In this document: piece after piece, positions 43,110-52,789 of the stretch
Layout of the letters: each line of letters opens with the position of its first letter
Position numbering within the stretch: position 1 is the first letter of the stretch
Assembly (NCBI GenBank): GCA_949840805.1
Contig: CATKXR010000012.1
Location: forward strand, 25,203 to 89,202
Source of the DNA: an uncultured Lachnospiraceae bacterium
GTDB lineage: Bacteria; Bacillota; Clostridia; Lachnospirales; Lachnospiraceae
DNA: 64,000 nucleotides
Direction: 5' to 3'
Translations under genes and position numbers: made by a program
The notes under the pieces: model-generated
Database searches by the model: none
What the model was told of the DNA's origin: nothing
What the model saw: the letters and a program-made list of their open reading frames with translations, nothing else

Positions 43110-45475
43110 AAAGGGTATTAAAAATATGGATTGCAATATGTGGGATTAATATGTTTTTCACAGGCTGCAACTCTTTAATGGTAAAGAGTGAATGGAACCC
43201 AAAACAACTTATGGAGTCCGTGGCGCTGGAAGAGACGACTGTCTCGGAAGCAGGGATTCGGCTGAACTACAGCGATGAAGAGCGGAAAAAAAACATAGAG
43301 GATTTTTACGAGGAGAACCTGTCCCGAAAATTCCAGGAGTTAGAAGGCAAACGGGCTTTCCGGCTGGGAGATGACCACAGTGAGGAATCTGGAGATATGG
43401 AAGATTTCCAGATTGAAAGGCTGACGGATGACGGGACATTTTATTATTCTTATTGTACCCGTGTAAAGGGGACAGGAGAGGACAGAAAAAAACTTCATTG
43501 TGCCGCATCTTATAATTATCGGACGGAAGAGTTTCAGATCTTTCACGAGAACCGGTTTGATTCCACAGACGAAGACAGGGAATCCTTCATGATGCAGATG
43601 AGCCCGACGGATGAGGGGGGATGGGAGATTTTCGTCTATGATAATGGGATAGGAAGCATATATGATGCACAAGGAAGCTTAATGTTCCGGGCGGATATTG
43701 AAGGATTTGCCCGTGCCTGCTACAGCCAGGCTCATTCTGTGATGATTACCAATGCGGTTATTGACGGGGGAAACCGGATTTACCTGGAGCTGGTGGTGGA
43801 GAAAGAGCTGGTGGAGATATCGGAAAACTTAGGGGCAGAACAGGAACCGATTGATGAGGAACAGGCGGAAAAGGAGGCCGAAGAGGTGGAGGCCGAGATG
43901 GAGGAAAAGGTGGAGGAACAGGTGCTGGTGTATGATTTTATTCCTTTAAAGACCACCGTTGACCAGTATAATGATAGTTATGAAGACCAGAAAAAGGCCT
44001 GGATCAATAAGACGGAAGGCAAAGTCTTTTCTTCGGAACCGGACGCCGAGAAGGACTGGAAGGATGTGACAGAGGCGATCCCGGATAAATGGGGAACTGG
44101 TTATCTTCCAGGATATGGATACAGGAATGTGATGGAGTGGAAAGATGGGATTCATTTTCAGGTTGGGCAGGATGGGGTAAGCAGCCAGTTTCAGCCCATG
44201 GCAGATTCTTATGTGGGATTTATCAATGTACAGCCGGATGCAGAAGTTTCCAATCTTTTTGTGATGGATGGAAATTGCTGGTACGGCCTGACGGGTATTG
44301 TGGGGAACCGTCAGGAAACATATGATCCGGAGGTGATTACAAGAACGTATACCTATATGGAGATCAGCACCACAACTGACGGCAACGGAAATCCCCATAC
44401 AACGGTTATCACGGAAGAAAGGGAACAGGCCATCCAGGTAAACCGCCGGAGAAAAACTGAGATGAGAAATGTGCAGTTGGAGGGATACTGGGTCATTGAC
44501 AAGGTTCATTCTCTGGGAGGATGTGTGGACGGCCGGGTGCTGGGAGCTTCAGACGAGGAGATTTTCTGGCTGGAGCAGGACCGTTCCCTGACCAGCGCCG
44601 GAAAGATTATGGAAGAGGGAATGACGGCAGGGATGTTTGAGGAAGGGGATATTCGGTATCTGGTCCAGTATAATGGGAGCCGGATGGTGATTGCCCAGGG
44701 GGATGACTGGGATAAGGCTTCTGTCCGTTGGGAGATTCCCTACGAAAAGCTGACTTCCCGTTATGGGGTGGGGGATTCTTCTCATGACCAGGCTTTTGGG
44801 GAACTGAACCAGGAGTATTTAGGTTTTGTGAATGTGTACAGTAATGCAGATTTTTATACAGAGAAAGGGGTGCTAAGGACAGAGTTTAATTATGATGGGA
44901 AACGAGATGGATTTCTTCTGACTTCTATGAATAAGGGATTGGTCTATTATGAGCCTGCCAGTGAGATGGCGGTTTTGGTGGGAGAAGGAAGCTGGTATGG
45001 ATCCTGGAAGCAGGGCGATAAGTTCTTATCTGTGGGCTTTGCCAAGGGAGACAGCTTTTACGAAAGCATGGATGTGATTTTTGCCAGGGTCTACGAGTAT
45101 GATCTGGAGGCGCTCTTTAAGGAAGCACTAAAGATGGCAGAGAGACAGGAGGAGGAGAGGCGGGAAAGAGAGGAAAGGCTGTCTGGAGGGGAGACAGAAA
45201 CTTCTACAGAAAAGAATGAGGAGTCCGGGGAGGGGCTGTTGGAAATAGAAGGCTTAAAGCCCATGGAAGATACCTGGAAAAAAGAGTATAAGGAAAAGTG
45301 GAAGGAGATTGACCTTAAAGAGGCAGACCGCCAGGGGGAAACTTTTGATTCAGAGGAGTATTCCTTGGAACAAAAGGAGAAAGAGGAGGGGATCGAGGCT
45401 TCCCAAAAGGCAAGGATTGAACAGATTTTAGGGGGAATCTCCCAAAACCAGGAGGAAGAGGAAAATAATAATTAA
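43106..45475 (+). CDS. Large lipoprotein of unknown function in the secretion operon
   Basis: A 789-residue lipoprotein. The signal sequence ends in the lipobox FFTGC (about residue 21). Most of the chain (about 90-670) is beta-rich with many Tyr, Trp and Gly and could form a propeller-like fold. An acidic Glu-rich insert lies at about 235-270 and a Glu/Lys-rich, probably coiled tail at about 670-789. I recognise no family. Start ATG 43106 follows TAGGAGGTG. Position between the pilin and the kinase-like gene suggests an extracytoplasmic component of the system. Confidence 0.65.
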   Translation: MKRVLKIWIAICGINMFFTGCNSLMVKSEWNPKQLMESVALEETTVSEAGIRLNYSDEERKKNIEDFYEENLSRKFQELEGKRAFRLGDDHSEESGDMEDFQIERLTDDGTFYYSYCTRVKGTGEDRKKLHCAASYNYRTEEFQIFHENRFDSTDEDRESFMMQMSPTDEGGWEIFVYDNGIGSIYDAQGSLMFRADIEGFARACYSQAHSVMITNAVIDGGNRIYLELVVEKELVEISENLGAEQEPIDEEQAEKEAEEVEAEMEEKVEEQVLVYDFIPLKTTVDQYNDSYEDQKKAWINKTEGKVFSSEPDAEKDWKDVTEAIPDKWGTGYLPGYGYRNVMEWKDGIHFQVGQDGVSSQFQPMADSYVGFINVQPDAEVSNLFVMDGNCWYGLTGIVGNRQETYDPEVITRTYTYMEISTTTDGNGNPHTTVITEEREQAIQVNRRRKTEMRNVQLEGYWVIDKVHSLGGCVDGRVLGASDEEIFWLEQDRSLTSAGKIMEEGMTAGMFEEGDIRYLVQYNGSRMVIAQGDDWDKASVRWEIPYEKLTSRYGVGDSSHDQAFGELNQEYLGFVNVYSNADFYTEKGVLRTEFNYDGKRDGFLLTSMNKGLVYYEPASEMAVLVGEGSWYGSWKQGDKFLSVGFAKGDSFYESMDVIFARVYEYDLEALFKEALKMAERQEEERREREERLSGGETETSTEKNEESGEGLLEIEGLKPMEDTWKKEYKEKWKEIDLKEADRQGETFDSEEYSLEQKEKEEGIEASQKARIEQILGGISQNQEEEENNN

Positions 45476-45494
45476 AAAATCAGGAGGAATGGAC

Positions 45495-47702
45495 ATGGAA
45501 AAGAGTATTTGGGATTCGAGAGTTTATCGGGCAGTGTACAACAGTTACCAGGAGTTAAAGGCTCTGGAAGAAGCTCCGGTCAGCCAGAAAGGGGCCAAGG
45601 CTATGGAGCAGGCCATGAGGAAATTCCAGAAGGCCTGCGAGGCATACCTGGAAAAAAGAGAAGGAGCCAAGACAGAATCAGGAAAGGAGCGTTTTGAGGA
45701 GATTGAAACGCTCTATAAGGAATCGATGGATAAGGGTTATCTATTGGAGATGGGCCAGGACGCCATAGATAACCGGGAATATGACGGCATGACCTGGGAG
45801 GACGCAAGGCTTAGAAAGATGGACCGGCAGGCCATGGACCGGCTGGAAACGGTGATCCAGGAAAAAAGAAAAGAAATGGCGGAGCTGGAGGGGCAGGAGA
45901 TCTCCCTGGAGACGGCCATGAAGATGACAAAGGCAAACCATGACCTGATGGAAAGCTGCCGGGAGTACCAGGAGAGAGAGAGCCGGGTGAAGCTTGGAGG
46001 CGAAAAGCCGAAACAGATACAGGAGGTTTTGGAAGGCCTTGAAAAGCGGAACTTAGACGGCCTGCGGGATGTGAAAAAGCTGCGGGAATATGAAGGGAAA
46101 ACCTGGCAGGAAGTAAAAGAGGTTCCTATACCAAGGCTCGAGGCCAGTGGCAAGGAGGATAAAGCCGGGGCCAACAGCAGTATCCGGCTGAAGCTGGAAA
46201 AGGAGGGAAAAAAGGGATTTTTTACCGAGGCAAAAGAAGGATATACGGATATCGGGAAGGTATTTGACCAGTACATTAAACATGTGCAGGATCCCGTTTT
46301 AAAGGATAAGCTGTTGGAAAACCGGCAGGTTATGGTGGATTTCATGGAAGGAAAAACCATCAGCGATGTTATTAGTGGGGATGGTCTTAGGTTATCGAGA
46401 GGCATTGAAATTGCCCGGCAGCAGTTTACCGGAGATAAGGAGAAGCTGAAAAAAGACGGAAAGTTAATGCGGTGCTTCGGCGAAATGCTCATAGAGTGCA
46501 AGCAGATGAGTATGGCCGACGGTAACGTCGAAATAGAACAGGGGGATAAGGTTACTTTGAGAAATGTGGCGACTTCCCGCATGGCGGATCTGCTGGGGAT
46601 TGAAAGGCTCATTGCCCATTCGGAGATTGTGGAGGTTAAAGTAGGGGACCGGGTGGTAAAGGGAAGCTTTATGGACTTTGCAGAAGGGTACGACGCCAAT
46701 TCTACGGATATTGACGTAGTCCAGAAACTGAAGGAAGTACAGGCATGGGATTCACCGGAAATGCTCCGGGATACCCATGATCTTGAGATTTTTGACCTGA
46801 TCTGCGGGCAGAATGACCGTCACGGAGGAAATGCTTTTTACAAGGTTGGCGAGATGGGGCCGGACGGCACCCGCCCTGCGATTGGAATAATGGGAATTGA
46901 TAATGATCTGTCCTTTGGCACCAAAGTCGGACTTGATAAGGATGGCAAGCTGGAGTCTGTTGGAAGAACGGAGGCAACCCAATATATTAATTTTATCAGT
47001 GAAGACCTGGCAGACAAGATCATGTCTTTGAACCGGGAAAAGCTGGAATATGCGGTGGGAGATATTATAACAAAAGAGCAGTTGGACGCCTTGGAGCTGC
47101 GCACGGAGAAAATGAAGGAGCTGATCCAGACCCAGATGTTTAAAGTGAAGGAGGACGGTTGGAATTTAGACCAGTACAGTAAGGATGATCCGAGCCCCGA
47201 GGCACAAAGGTATAGAAAAGCGGCGGAGAGCGCGAAATACCGGGTCAATCCTGCAGGAAAATATCCATGGTCAGTGAATATGGCAGGGGCGGGCATGCAT
47301 ACTGCGGAGAACAGCAGAAAAAAAGTGGAGGATGAAAAGAAAGCCTATCAGGATAGCTTAGAGGGCATCGAGGGCATGTTTGACGAGGCGGAAAAAGATG
47401 CCGCGGTCCAGTATGAACAGGATAAAGTTGAATATGCGCAGAGAATGAAGGAGGAACAGAAGAAAGAAGACCAGAGGGAAAGAAGAGGGTATATGACCCA
47501 GATGGAAGGGGCGAAAAACTTGTTTGAGTCCGCAGAAAAAGAGAGGGCAGGTTCAGACGGAAAAGAGAAGACAGACAAGGAAAAACAGGCGAAAGAAAAT
47601 GCGGATAAAAAGAAAAAAGACTGGACTTTTGCCTCCAAGGCCAGCCAGAAGGAGCGCAAGACGGATATTTCCATCTCATCCCGCAAGAGAATCGTAAGAT
47701 AG
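45495..47702 (+). CDS. Large protein with a PI3/PI4-kinase-like catalytic signature
   Basis: A 735-residue soluble protein with no signal peptide. Helical and coiled segments (about 1-270) precede a central domain. There, NVATSRMADLLGI and a KGSFMDF segment are followed by CGQNDRHGGNA (D441, H443, N446) and, about 25 residues later, GIDNDLSFG (D469, D471). The order DRHxxN then IDxD is that of the catalytic loop and metal site in PI3/PI4-kinase-like and related atypical kinases. The C-terminal 130 residues are Lys/Glu-rich and end in a basic tail. The gene follows the large lipoprotein and starts at ATG 45495 with GGAGG at 7 bases. It is paralogous to the protein at 52790, in which these residues are lost. 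It could be a translocated kinase or a regulator; neither is shown. Confidence 0.6.
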   Translation: MEKSIWDSRVYRAVYNSYQELKALEEAPVSQKGAKAMEQAMRKFQKACEAYLEKREGAKTESGKERFEEIETLYKESMDKGYLLEMGQDAIDNREYDGMTWEDARLRKMDRQAMDRLETVIQEKRKEMAELEGQEISLETAMKMTKANHDLMESCREYQERESRVKLGGEKPKQIQEVLEGLEKRNLDGLRDVKKLREYEGKTWQEVKEVPIPRLEASGKEDKAGANSSIRLKLEKEGKKGFFTEAKEGYTDIGKVFDQYIKHVQDPVLKDKLLENRQVMVDFMEGKTISDVISGDGLRLSRGIEIARQQFTGDKEKLKKDGKLMRCFGEMLIECKQMSMADGNVEIEQGDKVTLRNVATSRMADLLGIERLIAHSEIVEVKVGDRVVKGSFMDFAEGYDANSTDIDVVQKLKEVQAWDSPEMLRDTHDLEIFDLICGQNDRHGGNAFYKVGEMGPDGTRPAIGIMGIDNDLSFGTKVGLDKDGKLESVGRTEATQYINFISEDLADKIMSLNREKLEYAVGDIITKEQLDALELRTEKMKELIQTQMFKVKEDGWNLDQYSKDDPSPEAQRYRKAAESAKYRVNPAGKYPWSVNMAGAGMHTAENSRKKVEDEKKAYQDSLEGIEGMFDEAEKDAAVQYEQDKVEYAQRMKEEQKKEDQRERRGYMTQMEGAKNLFESAEKERAGSDGKEKTDKEKQAKENADKKKKDWTFASKASQKERKTDISISSRKRIVR

Positions 47703-47751
47703 GGAGAGGGAAGCGTGAGGATAGAATGACAAGGAGATTAGGAGAATAAAA

Positions 47752-50217
47752 ATGCCGGCAATAAGATTAAACAGTTATGAGGAAGTATGGGCGCTTGCCT
47801 GCCAGAAGTCGGCGGAGCTGATGGAATTAAGCGCCGGTGACATGGATTGGGAAGCTATGGCAGGCAGCGCCAATATGTCGATTTCCGATTTTGTGGAAAA
47901 GCGCCTGATCGGGCTGGAAGACTATCTGGTGGGCCTGTCACGAAGGCTGGCAGTGGCCAGGCGGAGGCTGGAACATGTGGTTCCGGAAACAGATTCGCCC
48001 AGGAAAGAGGTAGCGGAAATTTTTGTGGAGCATTACAAAGAATTATTTGAACAGCATCTGGACAATAAAGCGGCGTCCCTGGCATTTGTCGAGGCAAACA
48101 ATTTTCTTTATGACAGGCAATATATCATTCCGGATGAAGTGAAAAGGGAGATCCGGGAGAAAAACAGCCAGAATGCAAGGGAAATCGCCCGGACGAGTGA
48201 AGAAATACAGATATACGACCAGATTTTTGCTTCCTTTTTCCGCAGCCGAGCTATCCCGGACCGCGCTCCTACCGACCAGTCGGAAATCGAGGCGGAGGAG
48301 AGGGTATTTGCCAGGCTTGCCCAGGTGCTTCCACAGGGGGCGAAGTATGAGCCATATAAAAGGCGGGAAGGCTATGTGAACCGGCAGGCCATGGTGATGG
48401 AGCCTGTATCCGCCACCATGGTAATCGAACCGAACGCGGTGATTGGCGTCACCATGGAAAATTTTCAGGAAAAGCTGGCATCTCCTAAGAAGGCAGACCG
48501 GGAATGGGGCTATGGCACCTTTGATAAGATGATGGAGGGGATTTACACAGATGATGAGCTCCGCGGAATCCGGGACAGCCAGAAAAGCCTTCTGGACACC
48601 GTGTTTGTGGACGGAAAGAATGTGCGGGAGTGGCTGCCGAAGGAAGAGGTGGAAAGCGAAAAGGATTATGAAGCCAGGGCCAAATGTCAGGTGGTGGCCT
48701 GTGCATTGGCCGGAAAAGGGAAGATCGACATCTGTCCTCTGAGGAAAGAGGGCGAGGAATACAATATGGGAGATCCGGTTTCCATGCGGGTAAAGGTGAA
48801 CCTGGAGGAGGAGATCCCGGTCTGGAAGCGTGCCCTGCGGTTTTTGCATATTAAATCGGAGACGAAGAAGGAGAAGGCAGAGCGGGTCAGCCTGGAGGAT
48901 TTAGGAAAAGAGGAGAGGCTGCAGACCGTCAGAAGGCAGGTAAGGAGACGGCCTGCAGATACTAGCTGGCAGGACGAATTTGAGATAATCGAAAAGAAAG
49001 ATATCCGGGAAGCGCGGAAGAAGGAACAGAAAAAGAATCTGGACGGAGAGGAATTAAAGAAACAGGAGCATAGAGAACAGCAGAGGCAGATTGTGGAAGC
49101 AGCCGTTACAAGAGAATCCCAACGTCCGGCAGCGGACGACCAGATCTATTTTGGATTTATGATGGAGGATGGTTCGAATATCCAGAATAAGATAAATGAC
49201 GCAGTCCGGTTTCAGGAAAACGGGGAGGATATGAACACGTTGGATACCGTATTCCGACAGACTACCCGGCATAACCTTGTGCGGGCTTATGCCCTGACGA
49301 GAGGACTGTCCCTGGAGCAGATCTTGTCAGACGATCCCGCTTTGAATAGCAGGAAAGCAGAGATAGGAAGAGAATTTATAGAAAAGATTACCATGATGAG
49401 TGAAAGCGAATATGCGGCGGCCCAAAATACAGAAACTGGATATAAACAGTACCGGGATAATAAGAAAGAAGAATTATTCCAAATGGCCCAGGATATGTAC
49501 CAGGCGCTGATGGTTCTTCCCTATGAGCCGATGAAGGATATGGAGCCGGAGACATTAGCCGCCGGTTATGAACGATATTCCTTTATGCGTGGCGTTTCCA
49601 AGGATTTTGAACAGTCGTTTAAGCTGGTAAGTAAGCTTCATGAAGAAGAAATGGGGGATATGGTAAGTAAACTCAGGCCAATGGGGGAGCTGCGGCATTT
49701 AGTATCTTATTGTGAGTTCCTGAAATCGGATTTCTATGTATGGAAGGATAACGGGCAGCGTATGGACGAGGAAGAAACACTTGTATGCAAAGGCATAATA
49801 GGCAAGGAAAATTTGAAACGTTATCTGGAGGATACCAGCGGGTGTAAAACCTGCGGAGAAATATCGGAAAAAGTCGGCATGCAATGGCTGGATGAAACGG
49901 TAATGTTTGAAGTAGAATTGCAGGAAAAAATGTTTTCTGACACTCAGTTTTATCAGGATGTGGCAAATCATCTGATCACAGGGAAAAATCCGGTGTGTTT
50001 CTTTGACCGGCAGGCACATAAATACATAATGGGAACCGCCCAGGAGATTGGCCAGAGAATGAAGGCTGCAGAAGCGGGCCAGGAAGGCAAAGTAGCAGTC
50101 GGCCTGGATGAATTGAAGGAAGAAAGAAAACCGCTTAAAAAGACGGCTTATGAGAAAAAGAAGCCGGAGAATGAGAAGGTAAAGGAGGAAACGCACAACA
50201 ATATAAAGAAAAGATAA
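47752..50217 (+). CDS. Large unrecognised cytoplasmic protein, first of a tandem pair
   Basis: An 821-residue, mostly helical and charged protein without signal peptide or TM segments. I recognise no family. It is a clear paralogue of the protein encoded next (50395). Shared blocks include LSRRLAVARRRLE, GTFDKMMEGIYTDDEL, DICPLR, IKSETKKEKAERVS, ALTRGLSLEQILSDDP and GCKTCGEIS. The C-terminal tail is strongly basic (KVKEETHNNIKKR), which is compatible with a type IV secretion signal but not specific. TAGGAGA precedes ATG. Confidence 0.6.
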   Translation: MPAIRLNSYEEVWALACQKSAELMELSAGDMDWEAMAGSANMSISDFVEKRLIGLEDYLVGLSRRLAVARRRLEHVVPETDSPRKEVAEIFVEHYKELFEQHLDNKAASLAFVEANNFLYDRQYIIPDEVKREIREKNSQNAREIARTSEEIQIYDQIFASFFRSRAIPDRAPTDQSEIEAEERVFARLAQVLPQGAKYEPYKRREGYVNRQAMVMEPVSATMVIEPNAVIGVTMENFQEKLASPKKADREWGYGTFDKMMEGIYTDDELRGIRDSQKSLLDTVFVDGKNVREWLPKEEVESEKDYEARAKCQVVACALAGKGKIDICPLRKEGEEYNMGDPVSMRVKVNLEEEIPVWKRALRFLHIKSETKKEKAERVSLEDLGKEERLQTVRRQVRRRPADTSWQDEFEIIEKKDIREARKKEQKKNLDGEELKKQEHREQQRQIVEAAVTRESQRPAADDQIYFGFMMEDGSNIQNKINDAVRFQENGEDMNTLDTVFRQTTRHNLVRAYALTRGLSLEQILSDDPALNSRKAEIGREFIEKITMMSESEYAAAQNTETGYKQYRDNKKEELFQMAQDMYQALMVLPYEPMKDMEPETLAAGYERYSFMRGVSKDFEQSFKLVSKLHEEEMGDMVSKLRPMGELRHLVSYCEFLKSDFYVWKDNGQRMDEEETLVCKGIIGKENLKRYLEDTSGCKTCGEISEKVGMQWLDETVMFEVELQEKMFSDTQFYQDVANHLITGKNPVCFFDRQAHKYIMGTAQEIGQRMKAAEAGQEGKVAVGLDELKEERKPLKKTAYEKKKPENEKVKEETHNNIKKR

Positions 50218-50285
50218 CGGCAGGGAAAGAACCATAGGGCCTGTGGAGACAGGGGAGCCATGTATCAGGGAATCTGGCGGCAGAT

Positions 50286-50381
50286 ATTATACTCGCGAGC
50301 ATACTTATTTGCCAAATGATTCGGTGTATTTATGGAAAGATGGGAACTGTGTTGGCAAATCATTTGGCTCACGGGTATAAT
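50286..50381. repeat. 96-bp imperfect palindromic element
   Basis: Outer arms ATTATACTCGCGAGC (50286-50300) and GCTCACGGGTATAAT (50367-50381) are complementary except for two positions. Inner arms GCCAAATGATT (50311-50321) and AATCATTTGGC (50358-50368) are perfectly complementary. It occupies most of the 177-base gap between the two paralogous genes, the largest gap in the cluster. Confidence 0.75.
50287..50303. promoter_or_regulatory. Recurring near-palindrome TTATACTCGCGAGCATA, first copy
   Basis: A 17-base motif whose core (TATACTCG/CGAGCATA) is palindromic with one mismatch. A second copy, differing in one base, lies at 56654 in front of another gene of the cluster. It could be an operator or a repeat element. 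Confidence 0.4.
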
Positions 50382-50394
50382 AAGGAGAATGAAA

Positions 50395-52773
50395 ATGGCA
50401 GCAAAAAAGTTCAGGACATTTGAAGAAATGTGGGAATTTGCCCATAAGATGACGGGAGAGATAATGGAGGCTTGTGTCAGCGGGATAGACTGGGATGCCT
50501 TTGAAATGGGGGAGATATCCGTTGCTGATATTGTTGAGAAACGTTACATCGGATTGGACAATCAAATGGGAGGACTGTCACACAGGCTGGCAGTGGCAGG
50601 GAGAAGGCTGGAGTGCGTGGAGGATTCTCCAAGGAAAAAGGCAGCCCAGGCGCTGACGGCAGATTACAGGGAGATGTTTGAGGAGTATCTGGATCAGAAA
50701 GCGGAGGCTATGGTTTTTGCCCGGATCGGCAGTTTCCTTTATGATAAAAATTATATAATCCCTGACGCGGTGCAAAAGGAGGCCATGGAAAGAAGCAGCC
50801 GGAATGCTGCCAGGCTTTTTAGCATGTCAGGAGATATGAAGGTGTATGACAGGCTGTTTTCCTCCTTTTTTAAGAATGACAGTATTCCGGCTCCTGTTCT
50901 CGAGGGCGAGGAGGCACAGGCGGAGAGGCCGGTATTTGCAAGGATTAACCGGATTTTGCCAGAAGGAGAAGAGTATGCCCCGTTTCGGTCAATGGACGGC
51001 TATGTGAGACAACAGGCCTTACGGCCTGTGCCGGATTCTGCGGTACTGACGGCTGAGCCAGATGCAATTACCGGTATTACCATGAATAATGCGGTGTCCC
51101 GGCTGCGGGCGGCTCATCCCAAAAAGGCAGACCAACAGTGGGGGTCAGGCACCTTTGACAGGATGATGGAAGGGCTGTATACGGACGATGACCTGGAAGG
51201 GATGAAAAGAAACGGAAAAAAACTGATTGACACGGTGTTTTTGGATGGCAAAAGCGTCGGGGAGCTGTTCAAACCCAGGCCGGGAGAGCAGGACAAGGAT
51301 TATGAGAACCGGATAAAGTGCGAGGTGGTGGCCTATGCCCTGGAAGGAAAAGGCAAGGTAGACATCTGCCCTTATGAGCGGCAGGGAAATCAATATGTGG
51401 TAAAAGACCCCATTCCTATGAAGGTGAAGGTACATCTGAAGGAGGAGCTTTCGGTCTGGAAACGTGCCATGCGCTTTTTCCATATTAAATCCGAGACGAA
51501 AAAGGAGAAAGCAGAGCGCGTCAGCGTAGAGGACTTAAGAGAAGAGGAGAGGCTGGGGGCAGTCCGGGAAGAAGTCGAAAAGCTTAAGAAACGGGAAAGA
51601 GAACAGCAGATGGCACAGGCTGCAAAGCGAGCCTATTGGGAAGATGTAGAAAAGGAAGACGTGGCATATTTTGGGTTTATGGGAAGTTCAGAGGATGAAA
51701 TAACCGCGGCCATGAGAAAAGAGACGAGAACACAGATTGGGGACGAAACGGCAGAGCTTGTCCGTGCTATGCCCAGGATCGGTTCCAGAATGTGCCTTAC
51801 CCGTATGTTTGCGCTGACGAGGGGGATGACCCTGGAACAGGTTCTTTCCGACGATCCGGGGCTTATAGAGAGAAAACGCCAGATCGGCCAGGAGATGATG
51901 GATATATTTGGCTTTGCAGATAAGGCAAAGTACGAGGAGGCCCATGGCCCGGATGTGGATTATAAGGCGTATCTGGAGGAGAAGAGGGAAAAGGCATTCC
52001 AGACGGTCAGGGAAATCCATCAGCACGTCATTTCCCTGCCTTTTGACCCTGTACCCAATATGGATGTGGAAGCTCTGATTGCGGATTATAAGAAAAATAC
52101 CTTATTGGGGAGGGGAATGATCGATATTGAACAGGGATTTTCCGTTCTTGCAAGGGAGATGGGGCGCGAGGAGGAATTCGGGCGCATGGCAGATGATACG
52201 ATGGCGATTGGAGAGAGAAATTATGCTCTGAAGTACGTTGATTATGTGGCGACGGATGCTTATGTGATGCCTCATTTTACAAAAGAAGAGGACATGGATA
52301 AGGTAGCCAAGGGCATGGCCGCCGCGGCAGGACTGGATGCGTACTGCCAGAATACGGCGGGATGCAAGACACTGGGGGAAGTATCCGCCAGGATTACTAT
52401 GCAGGATATTGGAGAGCAAAACGTGGTGAAGGGGCAGCTCGAGAGGTTTTTGCAGGAACCGGAGCATTTCTATGACGGTATCCGTTATCTCGCCACAGGA
52501 AAGGATCCGATATGGCTCTATAATAAGGAAGAAAGAAATTTTTCCGTAGGGTCTTCCAAAGAGATCCGCGGGCAGGCAAAAAGGCTTCAGGATGTCCTGG
52601 AAGCGTCCAGGGAAGACGGTAAGGTAAAGGTCGGCCTGGAAACGTTGGAGGATAAGACGGAAAAAGCACGGAAGGCGCCTTCCGAGGGCCGTGTAAAGAA
52701 AGAACAGGAGAAGATCCTGGCGAAGGAGGAATTTAAGAAGGGAGCCAAGGTGAAGGCAGGGCCACATAAGTAG
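50395..52773 (+). CDS. Large unrecognised cytoplasmic protein, second of a tandem pair
   Basis: A 792-residue paralogue of the preceding protein, aligned along its whole length, and equally without signal peptide, TM helices or a recognised domain. The most conserved block is HIKSETKKEKAERVS near the middle, preceded in both by a V(N/H)L(E)EE.VWKRA segment. The C terminus is basic (KKGAKVKAGPHK). Start ATG 50395 has AAGGAG at 8 bases; ATG 50389 is too near the ribosome site. The duplication and later divergence suggest two members of an effector or scaffold family rather than a single enzyme. Confidence 0.6.
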   Translation: MAAKKFRTFEEMWEFAHKMTGEIMEACVSGIDWDAFEMGEISVADIVEKRYIGLDNQMGGLSHRLAVAGRRLECVEDSPRKKAAQALTADYREMFEEYLDQKAEAMVFARIGSFLYDKNYIIPDAVQKEAMERSSRNAARLFSMSGDMKVYDRLFSSFFKNDSIPAPVLEGEEAQAERPVFARINRILPEGEEYAPFRSMDGYVRQQALRPVPDSAVLTAEPDAITGITMNNAVSRLRAAHPKKADQQWGSGTFDRMMEGLYTDDDLEGMKRNGKKLIDTVFLDGKSVGELFKPRPGEQDKDYENRIKCEVVAYALEGKGKVDICPYERQGNQYVVKDPIPMKVKVHLKEELSVWKRAMRFFHIKSETKKEKAERVSVEDLREEERLGAVREEVEKLKKREREQQMAQAAKRAYWEDVEKEDVAYFGFMGSSEDEITAAMRKETRTQIGDETAELVRAMPRIGSRMCLTRMFALTRGMTLEQVLSDDPGLIERKRQIGQEMMDIFGFADKAKYEEAHGPDVDYKAYLEEKREKAFQTVREIHQHVISLPFDPVPNMDVEALIADYKKNTLLGRGMIDIEQGFSVLAREMGREEEFGRMADDTMAIGERNYALKYVDYVATDAYVMPHFTKEEDMDKVAKGMAAAAGLDAYCQNTAGCKTLGEVSARITMQDIGEQNVVKGQLERFLQEPEHFYDGIRYLATGKDPIWLYNKEERNFSVGSSKEIRGQAKRLQDVLEASREDGKVKVGLETLEDKTEKARKAPSEGRVKKEQEKILAKEEFKKGAKVKAGPHK

Positions 52774-52789
52774 GGGAAGGAGGACAGAT

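Noticed and set aside
45737..46699. Long minus-strand frame of 320 codons inside the kinase-like gene
   Set aside because: Ser/Arg/Phe-rich composition typical of antisense frames; no start signal, and the plus frame shows conserved motifs and a paralogue.
50353..50381. TTGGCA and TATAAT with 18-base spacing as a promoter for the 50395 gene
   Set aside because: Transcription would start at or after the ribosome site, leaving no room for it; the boxes are better explained as arms of the palindromic element.
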